Origin: Pontixanthobacter luteolus
Lineage (GTDB): Bacteria > Pseudomonadota > Alphaproteobacteria > Sphingomonadales > Sphingomonadaceae
Direction: 5' to 3'
Assembly: GCF_009828095.1 (NCBI RefSeq)
Contig: NZ_WTYP01000001.1
Coordinates: forward strand, 310,001 to 374,000
DNA: 64,000 bases
How positions within the stretch are numbered: position 1 is the stretch's first letter; each line of letters starts with the position of its first letter. Below the pieces are notes generated by a model. The model was given only the letters and a program-made list of their open reading frames with translations, was not told the origin of the DNA and did not search any database. Of the stretch, positions 1 to 8,241 are shown one piece after another. A program made the position numbers and the translations under genes.

Positions 1-2
1 AA

Positions 3-2018
3 TATGTGATCGAACAGGCGCACGAGCAGAATCTGGCCTATGTCGAAGGTTTTGCGTTCGACAGGCCAGTGGCGGCGCCGGTTGCGGCCGCGCAGACGCC
101 CGCGGCATTGCCCGTCACCTACTCCGCGCTAGCCAATCCGGTAACGCATAACGGCGCGGGCATTGTCTCTGCCGCAATTTCCGCACCAATGGAAAATGCA
201 GGAAGCGCTGCCGAGGCCGGCTTCAGCCGCCTGATGGGCCCTGAAATCGGGCTGGATGTGGCACCGCAACCGGTCGGGATGGACGTGCTCGAACCTTACA
301 TCATGTATTGGGGCATGGCTGCTGGCGATATCGATCAGGATGGCTGGGTCGATCTGGTCATGGCCCGCAATGCTTCGGTCGGCGGACTGCAGATGTTCTC
401 CAATCGCGGCGGGACATTTTCCGAAGTTCCGCTCGATCTGGGGCCGGTGTCGCAGCAATTTGCCGGCACGGTGGTGTTGTCCGACCTGAATGGTGACAGC
501 CTGCCGGACCTTTTCGTTTCCAACTTCCTGCACGACACCAATATCTTCTGGAACCGTTCCGGCAGTTTCAGCTATGAAAACCGCACGAAGCTGCCCAATG
601 GACTGGCCGGCATGGTGGGCGCACCTGCCTTCGCCGATCTCGACGGGGACGGCGACCTCGATATCGTCGCGGCCAACTGGACGCTGGGGACAGTCGGCAA
701 CAACGCCGATCCATACCTCCTTGCATCACAGGACCGGATTTTCTGGAACGAGGGCGGCGAAACATTCGAAGCGCAGGAACTGGACGGTATTCCGGGCGAA
801 TCCCTTGCCTCGCTGGTCGTCGACCTGAATGAAGACGGCATGCTCGATATCGTGATCGGCGATGATGTCTCCACTGCAGACAAGATCTATCTTGGGCGTG
901 GCGGCCGCAAGTTTGAACTCGCGACTAAAAGCGAGAAACTGGTTCCGTATCTGACCACCACGACGATGAGCCTCGACATGGGCGATATCGACAACGATCT
1001 TCAGCAGGAATTCTACACCGCACAGATCGCGATGCCGGTGAAGCGGATTCAGGATATTCCCTCGCTCGCCTATTGCGAAGACCGCGCGATGAATTCGGCA
1101 TCGGTTGGTGACTGTTTCATGAGATTGAAGGACCAGGCCGCCGCGATGGATCTGGCCCATTCGCGCTATTCGCGCTGCTCGCAAATCACGGCCCCGGTTT
1201 ACCGTGCGATGTGCGCGGCGACCAGCGCGATCCAGAGCTCGGGCTATTATTACGACACCCAGTATTGCGACAGGCTGGCGGGAATGGGCGACATTTTCGT
1301 GCGGCACTGTGAACGCGCGGCCACGGAGCGTTTCCCCAACGCTGCGCGCGAGATGGAAAAGCTGGATTACGTCGGCGGGATCAGGAACCGCAATGTCCTG
1401 CTCAAACGTGACGACACCGGCAGTTTCGAAGACACGGCCGAGGCGCTTCAAGTGGACCGTCCGGGCTGGAGCTGGAATTCCCGCTTCGTCGACCTGGATC
1501 AGGACGGGTGGCAGGACATCTTCGTCGGGTCGGGCATGATCTATCACCGCAACAACGTCGCCAATGCGTATTACCGCAATGTCGGCGGCAAGACTTTCGA
1601 GAGGCAGGAAGAAGCCTTCGGCCTGGCCGACGGTATGCCGACCACAACTTACGTGCTGATCGATTACGACCGTGATGGCGACATGGATGTGATCCGGTCT
1701 TCGGTCATGAGCCAGCCGATCGTGCACCGCAATGACGCGCCGGCAGGCGGGGCGCTGTGGGTGCGGCTGGAAGATGGCATCGGCAACACGGCGGGCGTTG
1801 GGGCAAAGGTTACGATCCGCATGAAAGATGGCAGCGCGCAGATGCGCGAAATTCGCCAGAGCGGCGGCTTTGCAACCGGCATCTATCCTCAGGCGCATTT
1901 CGGATTGGGTGCGGCAAAAGACGTCGCCGAAGTCGAAGTACTCTGGGCCGACGGTTCGGAGACAAAGCTGGCGGGACCATTTGCAGCCAACCGCGAACTG
2001 ATCGTTCGCAGGCGATAG
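3..2018 (+). CDS. FG-GAP/VCBS repeat protein with C-terminal ASPIC/UnbV domain (5' end outside window)
   Basis: The frame is open to the window edge, so the true start, and any signal peptide, probably lies upstream; a GTG at position 6 is only the first possible start seen. The protein has repeated calcium-binding-like motifs of the DxDxDGxxD type (for example DIDQDGWVD, DLDGDGDLD, DYDRDGDMD), which is the FG-GAP/VCBS beta-propeller pattern, and ends in an ASPIC/UnbV domain (the last ~90 residues, with GAKVTIRMKDG and EVLWADGS). Such proteins are usually secreted or surface-attached; the ligand is unknown. An insertion of about 100 residues between blades (roughly residues 350-455) contains six cysteines and lacks the repeat pattern. 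It lies just downstream of the 3' end of the RiPP-like operon, facing it convergently. Confidence 0.85.
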   Translation, partial: YVIEQAHEQNLAYVEGFAFDRPVAAPVAAAQTPAALPVTYSALANPVTHNGAGIVSAAISAPMENAGSAAEAGFSRLMGPEIGLDVAPQPVGMDVLEPYIMYWGMAAGDIDQDGWVDLVMARNASVGGLQMFSNRGGTFSEVPLDLGPVSQQFAGTVVLSDLNGDSLPDLFVSNFLHDTNIFWNRSGSFSYENRTKLPNGLAGMVGAPAFADLDGDGDLDIVAANWTLGTVGNNADPYLLASQDRIFWNEGGETFEAQELDGIPGESLASLVVDLNEDGMLDIVIGDDVSTADKIYLGRGGRKFELATKSEKLVPYLTTTTMSLDMGDIDNDLQQEFYTAQIAMPVKRIQDIPSLAYCEDRAMNSASVGDCFMRLKDQAAAMDLAHSRYSRCSQITAPVYRAMCAATSAIQSSGYYYDTQYCDRLAGMGDIFVRHCERAATERFPNAAREMEKLDYVGGIRNRNVLLKRDDTGSFEDTAEALQVDRPGWSWNSRFVDLDQDGWQDIFVGSGMIYHRNNVANAYYRNVGGKTFERQEEAFGLADGMPTTTYVLIDYDRDGDMDVIRSSVMSQPIVHRNDAPAGGALWVRLEDGIGNTAGVGAKVTIRMKDGSAQMREIRQSGGFATGIYPQAHFGLGAAKDVAEVEVLWADGSETKLAGPFAANRELIVRRR

Positions 2019-2052
2019 GATCATCTCCGCACGGCTGGTAACGTTGGGGGCG

Positions 2053-2934
2053 CTACCTCAGATGACGCGCGGCCAGGTGGTGGCGATAGCTATCGAACCA
2101 TTGCCCGGCAGCCCAGACGAACTCTGCGCTGTGCCGGGCGGCGGCCATATGCGCGGCAAACGCCCACGGTTTGGCCGGACCGTTGAAATGCAGAACCTTC
2201 GCCTCTCTTGCGCTGACCCCTGCGGCGCCTTTCAAGGCAGCTGCATGGCCGATCAGATAATTGAACTGCGCCGGGGCAATCGAAACAGACGATCCCAGCA
2301 CCCGGTTGAGCACCGCCTGATCGGTGTGGTCTGATGCAATCGCCGCCCAGTTTTCCGGATCAAGCTCGCCCATCAGCGCGCTCCGGATGTCCGCAGATCG
2401 CGACGTCTTGCCGATTACCATCAGACCGGCGTTGAAGCTGGCAAACCCGGCGAACGGCGTGCTGCCTGCCGTTTCTGCCAGCGTCACGGGATCGCGTCCG
2501 CTTCCCGTGATCTGCGCCCTGTCGCCGCATGCAACCAGCGAGCCGGGTATTTCGAACATTGCCGAAATGTCGGACCTGAACAGCATGTCGCTGTCACAGA
2601 AAAGAACTGGCCCCGCCGCGTCTGTAAAGAAAGCTTCGAGCGAGTAAAATCGCCGCCGCCGGTCGGCCAGTTGATTTTGTGCTGCCACCAATTCGCCGAT
2701 TGCATCGGACAGGTCCGGGCTGATGTCGGGAAAATGAATCTGCTCGAAAAATCCCGAAAATTCCTCCTTCTGCGAGTCTGAAAGATCATCCTGCAGGATA
2801 TTGATCTGGCCGCTGAACCACGGATTTGTTTCCAGAAACGATTGCAGCATCACGTGCGTCCCCGGCAGGTAATCGCGCGAGGTGACGGTATAGATGTGGG
2901 CGGGCAGGGCTGGCCGGGATTTTTCCATGGTCAT
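2053..2934 (-). CDS. GT8-like glycosyltransferase, last gene of the RiPP-like operon
   Basis: The 293-residue protein has a GT-A type nucleotide-sugar transferase fold pattern: an N-terminal IYTVTSRDYLPG strand, and the metal-binding DxD motif CDSDMLF at about residues 113-119, as in family 8 glycosyltransferases (glycogenin/LgtC type). A late LHFNGPAKPW segment matches the conserved C-terminal HxxGxxKPW motif of GT8. No signal peptide or membrane segment is seen, so it acts in the cytoplasm. It begins one base after the stop of the asparagine-synthase-like gene and is presumably co-translated with it. The acceptor may be the peptide product of the operon, but this is inferred from position alone. 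Sugar donor unknown. Confidence 0.8.
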   Translation of the reverse strand: MTMEKSRPALPAHIYTVTSRDYLPGTHVMLQSFLETNPWFSGQINILQDDLSDSQKEEFSGFFEQIHFPDISPDLSDAIGELVAAQNQLADRRRRFYSLEAFFTDAAGPVLFCDSDMLFRSDISAMFEIPGSLVACGDRAQITGSGRDPVTLAETAGSTPFAGFASFNAGLMVIGKTSRSADIRSALMGELDPENWAAIASDHTDQAVLNRVLGSSVSIAPAQFNYLIGHAAALKGAAGVSAREAKVLHFNGPAKPWAFAAHMAAARHSAEFVWAAGQWFDSYRHHLAARHLR

Positions 2935-2935
2935 C

Positions 2936-4624
2936 TCAGAACTTCAGAAACTGCAAGGCGCGTGTTTTCCAGCCTGAACTGTAGCCCGTTTCGCCGCGCC
3001 GGCTGCGAATGTCCTCTCGCAGCCGGTCTATATCCACGTAACCCTCTCTGCCTGAAAAATCCTCGCATTCGTCCAATAGCTTGCCGCAATGCCGGATTGC
3101 TGCGTCAAGAGTTTCCTTGAGCGCTTCGACCCGCGCCAGTTCGGTCTTGCTGTTGTTGTCACGGACGAGGGCGGGCAGATCCGGGTCAAGGACCTGGCGC
3201 ATGATCCACCGGCGGCTGCCGGGACGAAGGAAGAAATGCCCGGGCAGCGACAAGGCGAATTCCATCACCCGCCTGTCGAGCAGCGGATAAGCGTAATCGA
3301 TCCCGCGCTTCCGCCCAGAAATTGACCAATCCTCCATCCGAGCTGTCAGAGAGCCAAGTTCCATCAGGCCAATCATCGCCGATCGGGCATTGGTAAAATC
3401 AAGCGGTTGGTTTTGTTTGGCCGGCAGGCACTGCACAGCGCCGGCTGTCAGGTAATTTTCCCCGGTTACGCGGTTTTTTCCGCTGTCCTTTCGCGGGATC
3501 GACCGCTCCCCCGCAGCGCGCTTGATCCCGCGTAGCAAGCTGATCGGACCAACACCCCCCGAAATCCGCGCAAGTTCGCCAAAGCGCCTTTTTCCAAGCA
3601 GTTCCGACTGATAACCGCGGCCATTGAAAGACAGGCTTTCATCGCCGCCCCAGCCGGACAGGATCGTATCGACGCCGTGCGTCTGGGCGAGGCGCTGGAC
3701 GGCATCCTCGTGATACAGGTTCGATGCGTTCGGACCGTCGCACCAGTCGGCGCGGAGCAGCTCTGTAATTCCAGCGACACTTTGCCGGGGGGCATTGATG
3801 GACAATGCCAGCGCGCGGCTTGCCGCGTCGATCCAGCGCGTTTCATCATCAACGGCGCCTGCGGAGTTTTGATACCAGGCATAGGCGCGTGGGTCAGGAC
3901 CGGCATTGGCGCGTTGATGCTTCACCGCAAGCGCCGCAACGGCAGAGGAGTCGAGGCCCCCGCTAAGATGCACGGCGGGCTGGCGGTAACCATGCAGGCG
4001 GTCCGCAGCGGCTTGGTTCAAAAGGTCGGCAGCAATCGCCACCGCCTCTTCGTCGGATCCGCCGAATTCACCGGTCACTGCCGCCGGGTCCCAATACCGG
4101 CACAGGTCCGCCCCGTTTTCGGTGACAGTCAGCGTGCAGCCCGGGGCCAGCTTGCGTATCGGCTTGTAAAATGTTCGGTCCAGCGAGAAATACTGCTTGC
4201 GAGCGATCTTTATGGCCGCAAATTCCGGATCGATTTCTCCAAGCTCCGGGCTCGACTGCACGATTGGTCCGGGTGCTGCGCCGACATGAAAAACCCCGCC
4301 TGACAGCGCATAGCAAAACGGGCGGGCGCCAATGTGGTCGCGCGCGCAGAACAATGATCCAGTCCCGGCATCGGCGATCACAAATGCATAATCGCCGATC
4401 AGGTGCTGCGGGCAGTCTGCGCCCCATTTGCCAAAAGCGGCGAGGATGAAATCCGCCGCAGCAGCGTCTGCCGGAAGGCCGAGCGATGCGGCCAGTTTCT
4501 GCCGGTCATCGATGCGCGCATCGCAGTAAAGCAGGTATGGCCGATCGTTCGCCGGACCACCGCAAAGCTCCGCCAGGCTGAAAGCCCGGGCAGTCACGCA
4601 CCGGCCCCGCGCGTTTGGCGGCAA
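2936..4624 (-). CDS. Asparagine-synthase-like protein (lasso-cyclase type, C protein)
   Basis: The 562-residue protein is an AMP-forming, ATP-dependent amide synthetase relative. The PP-loop SGGLDSS is at residues 221-227 and a second active-site segment SGWGGDE is around residue 320. In lasso-peptide biosynthesis this family activates an Asp/Glu side chain and closes the macrolactam ring. The glutaminase domain is degenerate: it has no N-terminal MCG nucleophile cysteine and appears shortened, starting directly at a segment that aligns with the interior of the domain (PYLLYCDARIDDR). The first in-frame start is a TTG, with a stop codon two codons upstream, so no longer N-terminus is possible without a frameshift. 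It follows the PqqD-like gene by 33 bases. Ring closure is inferred from family and context. Confidence 0.82.
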   Translation of the reverse strand: MPPNARGRCVTARAFSLAELCGGPANDRPYLLYCDARIDDRQKLAASLGLPADAAAADFILAAFGKWGADCPQHLIGDYAFVIADAGTGSLFCARDHIGARPFCYALSGGVFHVGAAPGPIVQSSPELGEIDPEFAAIKIARKQYFSLDRTFYKPIRKLAPGCTLTVTENGADLCRYWDPAAVTGEFGGSDEEAVAIAADLLNQAAADRLHGYRQPAVHLSGGLDSSAVAALAVKHQRANAGPDPRAYAWYQNSAGAVDDETRWIDAASRALALSINAPRQSVAGITELLRADWCDGPNASNLYHEDAVQRLAQTHGVDTILSGWGGDESLSFNGRGYQSELLGKRRFGELARISGGVGPISLLRGIKRAAGERSIPRKDSGKNRVTGENYLTAGAVQCLPAKQNQPLDFTNARSAMIGLMELGSLTARMEDWSISGRKRGIDYAYPLLDRRVMEFALSLPGHFFLRPGSRRWIMRQVLDPDLPALVRDNNSKTELARVEALKETLDAAIRHCGKLLDECEDFSGREGYVDIDRLREDIRSRRGETGYSSGWKTRALQFLKF

Positions 4625-4657
4625 TAATCAGGCGAGACTATCTGCAGCAAGGCCGCG

Positions 4658-4939
4658 CTATGATTTCGTCTGGATCAGGCCCAGTGCATCCAGTTCACCG
4701 ACGAATTCCATCGTGTCTTTCGAACACGTTTCGGCATCAACATCATACTCTGCCACCAGGCCGGCGCAGATATCTTTCACTGCAACACTTCCTTCGATCG
4801 CCTTCCAGATACGGGCGCCGGTCTCATCGAAATGGAAATATTTTCCGCTTTCGATATCCATCAACGACATACCGTCAGCAACATCGCTGAACAGCACATC
4901 TTCATTCCTCTCAACCAGTGTATCGATAGAAATCGTCAT
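4658..4939 (-). CDS. PqqD-like protein (RiPP recognition element)
   Basis: The 93-residue protein matches the PqqD fold: an N-terminal strand segment (LFSDVADGMSLMDIESG), then YFHFDETGARIWKAIEG and a winged-helix-like remainder ending in LGLIQ. PqqD-family proteins bind the leader of a ribosomal precursor peptide and deliver it to the modifying enzymes; in lasso systems this is the B1 component. The ATG at 4939 is preferred over an upstream in-frame start because AGGGGG lies about 10 bases in front of it. The gene sits between a sulfotransferase and the cyclase-like gene. Its presence is a strong hint that the operon acts on a genetically encoded peptide. Confidence 0.85.
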   Translation of the reverse strand: MTISIDTLVERNEDVLFSDVADGMSLMDIESGKYFHFDETGARIWKAIEGSVAVKDICAGLVAEYDVDAETCSKDTMEFVGELDALGLIQTKS

Positions 4940-4982
4940 AAAGTTTTTGCCCCCTGATCCGGCATATCGGCATCCCGGCTTG

Positions 4983-5867
4983 CTATTGAAGTTGTTCTTT
5001 TTCCAGATCAACGGCGTAATGCAACTGTTTCATCATCGCTGCATGATCGCGCGTCACTTTCGCTATCTGATCGCGGGATAACTTGCGCTGGCCATCGCCG
5101 ACCCGGCCGCTGCGAAAGAATTCGCGTAGCGGGGAAGGCTTCTCTGTAAAGCCGGTTCCAGCCTCATCTTTTTGCAGCCTGTCCAACCGGCACCGGTCCA
5201 CCGCGGCGGCAACGCGCGCCGGGTCTACTTCGATGCCGCAAAATCGCAGCACTTTTGAAAATGCCGCGCAGGCATCAGCTTGCAGGTCTTCGTACCGAAG
5301 CAGCATCAGCGGGATTTCGCGTTGCTCCACCCAACTGGAAACATTTTCCGACCAGCTTGATACGATCTGCGGCACCATCATACTCGATCGGCCGGACCAC
5401 AAATCCATCGCCGCGTCTGGGTCTGCCATTCGCTGAATGATGTGGTCGAAATCGCGGCCCTCGTGATGGGCATAAGATGGGACAACGTCGACCGGATCAC
5501 GCACGATGTGAACAACCCCCGCGCTCGCTTCCGCTGGAAACAGCGACACACCCGATGCGGATTTTCGATGGGCGCTGTGCGTCTTGATGAAACAGGGCGC
5601 CGCTGCCTCGGCGGCGAGTGAGCGGAAGAAATCAGCCTGATAAGGGATTAGTTCGTTGGCGCTGTAATTTGCCGACGTGATGCCGGCATGATCGTCAAGC
5701 GCCTCGCGCAGAAACGCTTCCTGCCCCCCGACCATCGCATTTAGATCAAAATTTTCGGGACCGGCCAGATAGGCGGTCAGCAGGCTGCGCAGCCAGGTGC
5801 TGCCCGATTTCAGGTAAGACGCGAGCCAGATGATCGTCCGGCCCTCACCGAACACTGCCCTGGTCAT
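4983..5867 (-). CDS. Sulfotransferase family protein 1
   Basis: The 294-residue cytosolic sulfotransferase-like protein has the 5'-phosphosulfate loop LKSGSTWL at about residues 19-26, near the N-terminus as expected, and a 3'-phosphate-binding element VRDPVDVVPSY in the middle. These are the two PAPS-binding signatures of the family, which transfers sulfate to hydroxyl or amino groups. The start overlaps the stop of the kinase-like gene (ATGA), so the genes are translationally coupled. The substrate is not readable from sequence; a peptide or glycan made by this operon is the inferred acceptor. Confidence 0.85.
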   Translation of the reverse strand: MTRAVFGEGRTIIWLASYLKSGSTWLRSLLTAYLAGPENFDLNAMVGGQEAFLREALDDHAGITSANYSANELIPYQADFFRSLAAEAAAPCFIKTHSAHRKSASGVSLFPAEASAGVVHIVRDPVDVVPSYAHHEGRDFDHIIQRMADPDAAMDLWSGRSSMMVPQIVSSWSENVSSWVEQREIPLMLLRYEDLQADACAAFSKVLRFCGIEVDPARVAAAVDRCRLDRLQKDEAGTGFTEKPSPLREFFRSGRVGDGQRKLSRDQIAKVTRDHAAMMKQLHYAVDLEKEQLQ

Positions 5868-6793
5868 GCCGGAGACATCGCCTGCCGGTGCCGGCTGGCC
5901 TCCAATTCATCCATTGCCGCAAGCACCCGGCGGGCAAGTTCGCGCGGTTCGATCCCGGTTGCAGGCCGCGCGGCCTTCAGCATCGTGACGGCATTTACCG
6001 TGCTTGCGACGTGCCCGAAAGCCAAGCGGCGCAGGTTCATTCCATCGATGAAGTTCTTGCGGAAAATGAACCGGCTCAGGGTTTCGACCTGATCGGCAGG
6101 GGCAATCGGATCGATCTTCAATTGTTCGCCATTGGTGGGTGCAAGGCGGACAATCCCGCGGATTGGTTCGGGCCGGTCATGGAAGCTGCTGGCGGGGAGA
6201 TAGAATTTTTCCATGTCGCTGCGCACCCGGGGCAGTCCGGTGGACACGTGACCGAGCCTTTCCAGCGAATCCTGCCACAGCCGGATCGCGGGGAATGCCG
6301 GGACCGCGATGGGCCGGCCATTCGCGTCGATCGTGAGGCCGGTAACATCATCGGCAAGCATTGGCAGGCCCAGTTCCAGCAAACCGCCAAGCGTGGTCGA
6401 CTTTCCCGCGCCGGAAGGACCCATGACCAGCACCGCGCCGCGATCTGTCAGCACGCAGCATGAATGGATCGGCAAAATCCGCCGCTGCATCAATATGGCG
6501 GCAAGACAGGTTCCGAGCAGGACGGAAACAATCTGGCTGTCATCATTGCCGGGTAGCCGGTCGTAAACCACATTGTCACCGCCGGTTACCAGCACGCGGC
6601 AAACGTCATAGAAATGGGCAAGAAACCGCCCCTCTGACGCTTCCCAATTGCGGAATTTCGTTTCGCCCCCGTCGCCGGGAGTTACCGGACCGGCGCGGAA
6701 ATCGATATCGTACGCCTCACCCTCGACTTGAGGCAGGGCAGGCAATTCGATGTCCGACCTGATAGTCAGGCCGTAAGCTCTATAGAACGGCAT
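5864..6793 (-). CDS. HprK-like serine kinase (HprK-related kinase A type)
   Basis: The protein of about 309 residues resembles the C-terminal kinase domain of HPr kinase/phosphorylase: Walker A GPSGAGKST at residues 125-133, followed by LADDVTGL (acidic pair near 148-149). It lacks the N-terminal receptor domain of true HprK. Relatives in lasso-peptide clusters (paeninodin, pseudomycoidin) phosphorylate the C-terminal serine of the precursor. The ATG at 6793 is chosen because the mature family start (MPFYRAYG) begins there; the preceding gene ends at 6780, giving a 14-base overlap. The absence of a phosphotransferase-system neighbour and the presence of PqqD argue for a peptide rather than HPr substrate. 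Confidence 0.8.
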   Translation of the reverse strand: MPFYRAYGLTIRSDIELPALPQVEGEAYDIDFRAGPVTPGDGGETKFRNWEASEGRFLAHFYDVCRVLVTGGDNVVYDRLPGNDDSQIVSVLLGTCLAAILMQRRILPIHSCCVLTDRGAVLVMGPSGAGKSTTLGGLLELGLPMLADDVTGLTIDANGRPIAVPAFPAIRLWQDSLERLGHVSTGLPRVRSDMEKFYLPASSFHDRPEPIRGIVRLAPTNGEQLKIDPIAPADQVETLSRFIFRKNFIDGMNLRRLAFGHVASTVNAVTMLKAARPATGIEPRELARRVLAAMDELEASRHRQAMSPA

Positions 6794-7439
6794 GACGGTC
6801 CTTTGCCTGAAGGCTGGCATAAGCGCCTTCGTAAACCTCGAAAATGAAATGAATGCGGTCTTCGTTTCCGCCATTGGCGGCGCCGTGCGAAACGATGTTG
6901 TTTACTTCGTACGCGTGCCCGGCCTCCAGATGGAAATCTTCGCCGTTCACGTGAAAGGTTGCATCCGGGTTGGTGACCAGCGGCACGTGAATCTTGTGGA
7001 CCCGTTCATTCGAACCTGCCCCGTCGCGGTGTGGGTCAATCCTGTGCCCGGCCAGCAATTTTGCCAGCATGGCCTTGGGGAATACGGGCTTCGTGAAACC
7101 GAACGGAGCAATCGCTGCATCCATCACCGGTTGCAACACGCGCTGCCAAGCATCCCACGACGGGTTGGCATAGGAATCTTCCGGATCACGGTTGCCGGCG
7201 ATAAACCGAAACACGACGTGCTGTGTGTGATGGAACACGTCGAAGTCGTTTTCCTTGCGCGCATCTTCCGCCGACCAAGTCTGCTGGGAAACCTTTTGCG
7301 CAAGCCGGGTAAGCTGCGCGCAATCAACGGCCGCCAGGCAGCGCACATTGGCTGGTTTCTTCACTCTGGGTGGCACGCGAATTTCCCTCTCAAGGACTGG
7401 CGACAGGTTCTGTTTTGCCCTCAGAACGCTATTATTCAA
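6780..7439 (-). CDS. Aspartyl/asparaginyl beta-hydroxylase-like 2-oxoglutarate oxygenase
   Basis: The 219-residue protein has the pattern of the Asp/Arg hydroxylase family of Fe(II)/2-oxoglutarate oxygenases: an HRIDPHRDG metal-binding segment, a long beta-barrel section (RVHKIHVPLVTNPDATFHV), then VNNIVSHGAANGG and an R-x-H element (DRIHFIF). It would hydroxylate an Asp/Asn side chain, or a similar beta carbon, using O2. The start overlaps the upstream sulfotransferase by 8 bases and uses TTG at 7439; a GTG four codons later is an alternative. A comparable oxygenase tailors the lasso peptide canucin, which fits this neighbourhood. Substrate not known. Confidence 0.78.
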   Translation of the reverse strand: MNNSVLRAKQNLSPVLEREIRVPPRVKKPANVRCLAAVDCAQLTRLAQKVSQQTWSAEDARKENDFDVFHHTQHVVFRFIAGNRDPEDSYANPSWDAWQRVLQPVMDAAIAPFGFTKPVFPKAMLAKLLAGHRIDPHRDGAGSNERVHKIHVPLVTNPDATFHVNGEDFHLEAGHAYEVNNIVSHGAANGGNEDRIHFIFEVYEGAYASLQAKDRHAVL

Positions 7440-8241
7440 TCAGGTCATAGTCGAAATGCGACAGGATATCCGCATTGGGACAGAAAATTTCGTTGGCCAC
7501 CTTGATCTGTTCCGCAGTCAATCGGCCGATCTGTTGTTCGTTCATGTTGCGCAGCGGTTCGTCGTAAGCCTGTTTGACCGAAAGTTTCTGCGTCAGATCA
7601 ATGCCTGCAAGCTCAGGTACGAGATCTGCAATTCGCGCGGCAATTTTTTCCGGTGAAGCGCATAGCTCTTCGTAGGTAAAGGCAATCGAATTGTCGCCAT
7701 ATGCGGCGATATTGGCCTTCTGCTGTCTCAGACAATTGACGAAATGCTGTGCGGCAATGCGCGGCAAATCGGGGCCGGCACCGGCATCGCCTGTGCGGCG
7801 CGGGCGGCGCAATACCCCCTCCATCGCGGCATAGGGATTGCGCACCATGAACAAAAAGCTGGTGCTGGCAAAATTCGCCATCAGCTTGTCTGCGATCAGC
7901 AGGAATGGCGGCGACTTCGTCATAAACACGGGGGCAGTGTCGTTTTCAGCGCTTGCTTGTAGATACCAGGCACGCTTGGTCCGTTCCCAGTCAAATTCCG
8001 GGTGATTGCGGAAATACGTGGTGCTTTCCTCGTCAGCGTACCAGATGAGCGGCCAGGGTGAAGCTATGGTCGACGGGCCTGCATACCCAAAGGTGTGCTG
8101 ACCCTCCCTGGCCAAGCTCCAGACCGCTGGCGAGGTCCCGATCGCTTTCGACAGGAATGTCGAACCGCTGTTGTTCGGGCACAGCAGGAACACATGCTTT
8201 CGTATTGCGGCACGCCGTCGTTCGATCAGTTCGACACTCAT
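7432..8241 (-). CDS. Sulfotransferase family protein 2
   Basis: The 269-residue protein has an N-terminal phosphosulfate-binding-like loop (LCPNNSGSTFLSKA) and a central FMVRNPYAAMEGVLR segment that corresponds to the 3'-phosphate-binding motif of sulfotransferases. It is more divergent than the other sulfotransferase of the operon and shows no close similarity to it outside the motifs, so it probably has a different acceptor. It begins with an ATGA overlap at the stop of the ABC exporter gene. No membrane segment is seen. Confidence 0.72.
   Translation of the reverse strand: MSVELIERRRAAIRKHVFLLCPNNSGSTFLSKAIGTSPAVWSLAREGQHTFGYAGPSTIASPWPLIWYADEESTTYFRNHPEFDWERTKRAWYLQASAENDTAPVFMTKSPPFLLIADKLMANFASTSFLFMVRNPYAAMEGVLRRPRRTGDAGAGPDLPRIAAQHFVNCLRQQKANIAAYGDNSIAFTYEELCASPEKIAARIADLVPELAGIDLTQKLSVKQAYDEPLRNMNEQQIGRLTAEQIKVANEIFCPNADILSHFDYDLIE

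Noticed and set aside
726-2024. Minus-strand frame of about 430 codons antisense to the FG-GAP gene
   Set aside because: It has no recognisable motif or start signal and mirrors the GC-rich codon pattern of the real gene.
4940-4995. Short minus-strand ORFs (9-20 codons) just before the PqqD-like gene, considered as precursor peptide
   Set aside because: They lack a leader, a glycine-starting core and an Asp/Glu at ring distance, and are too short.
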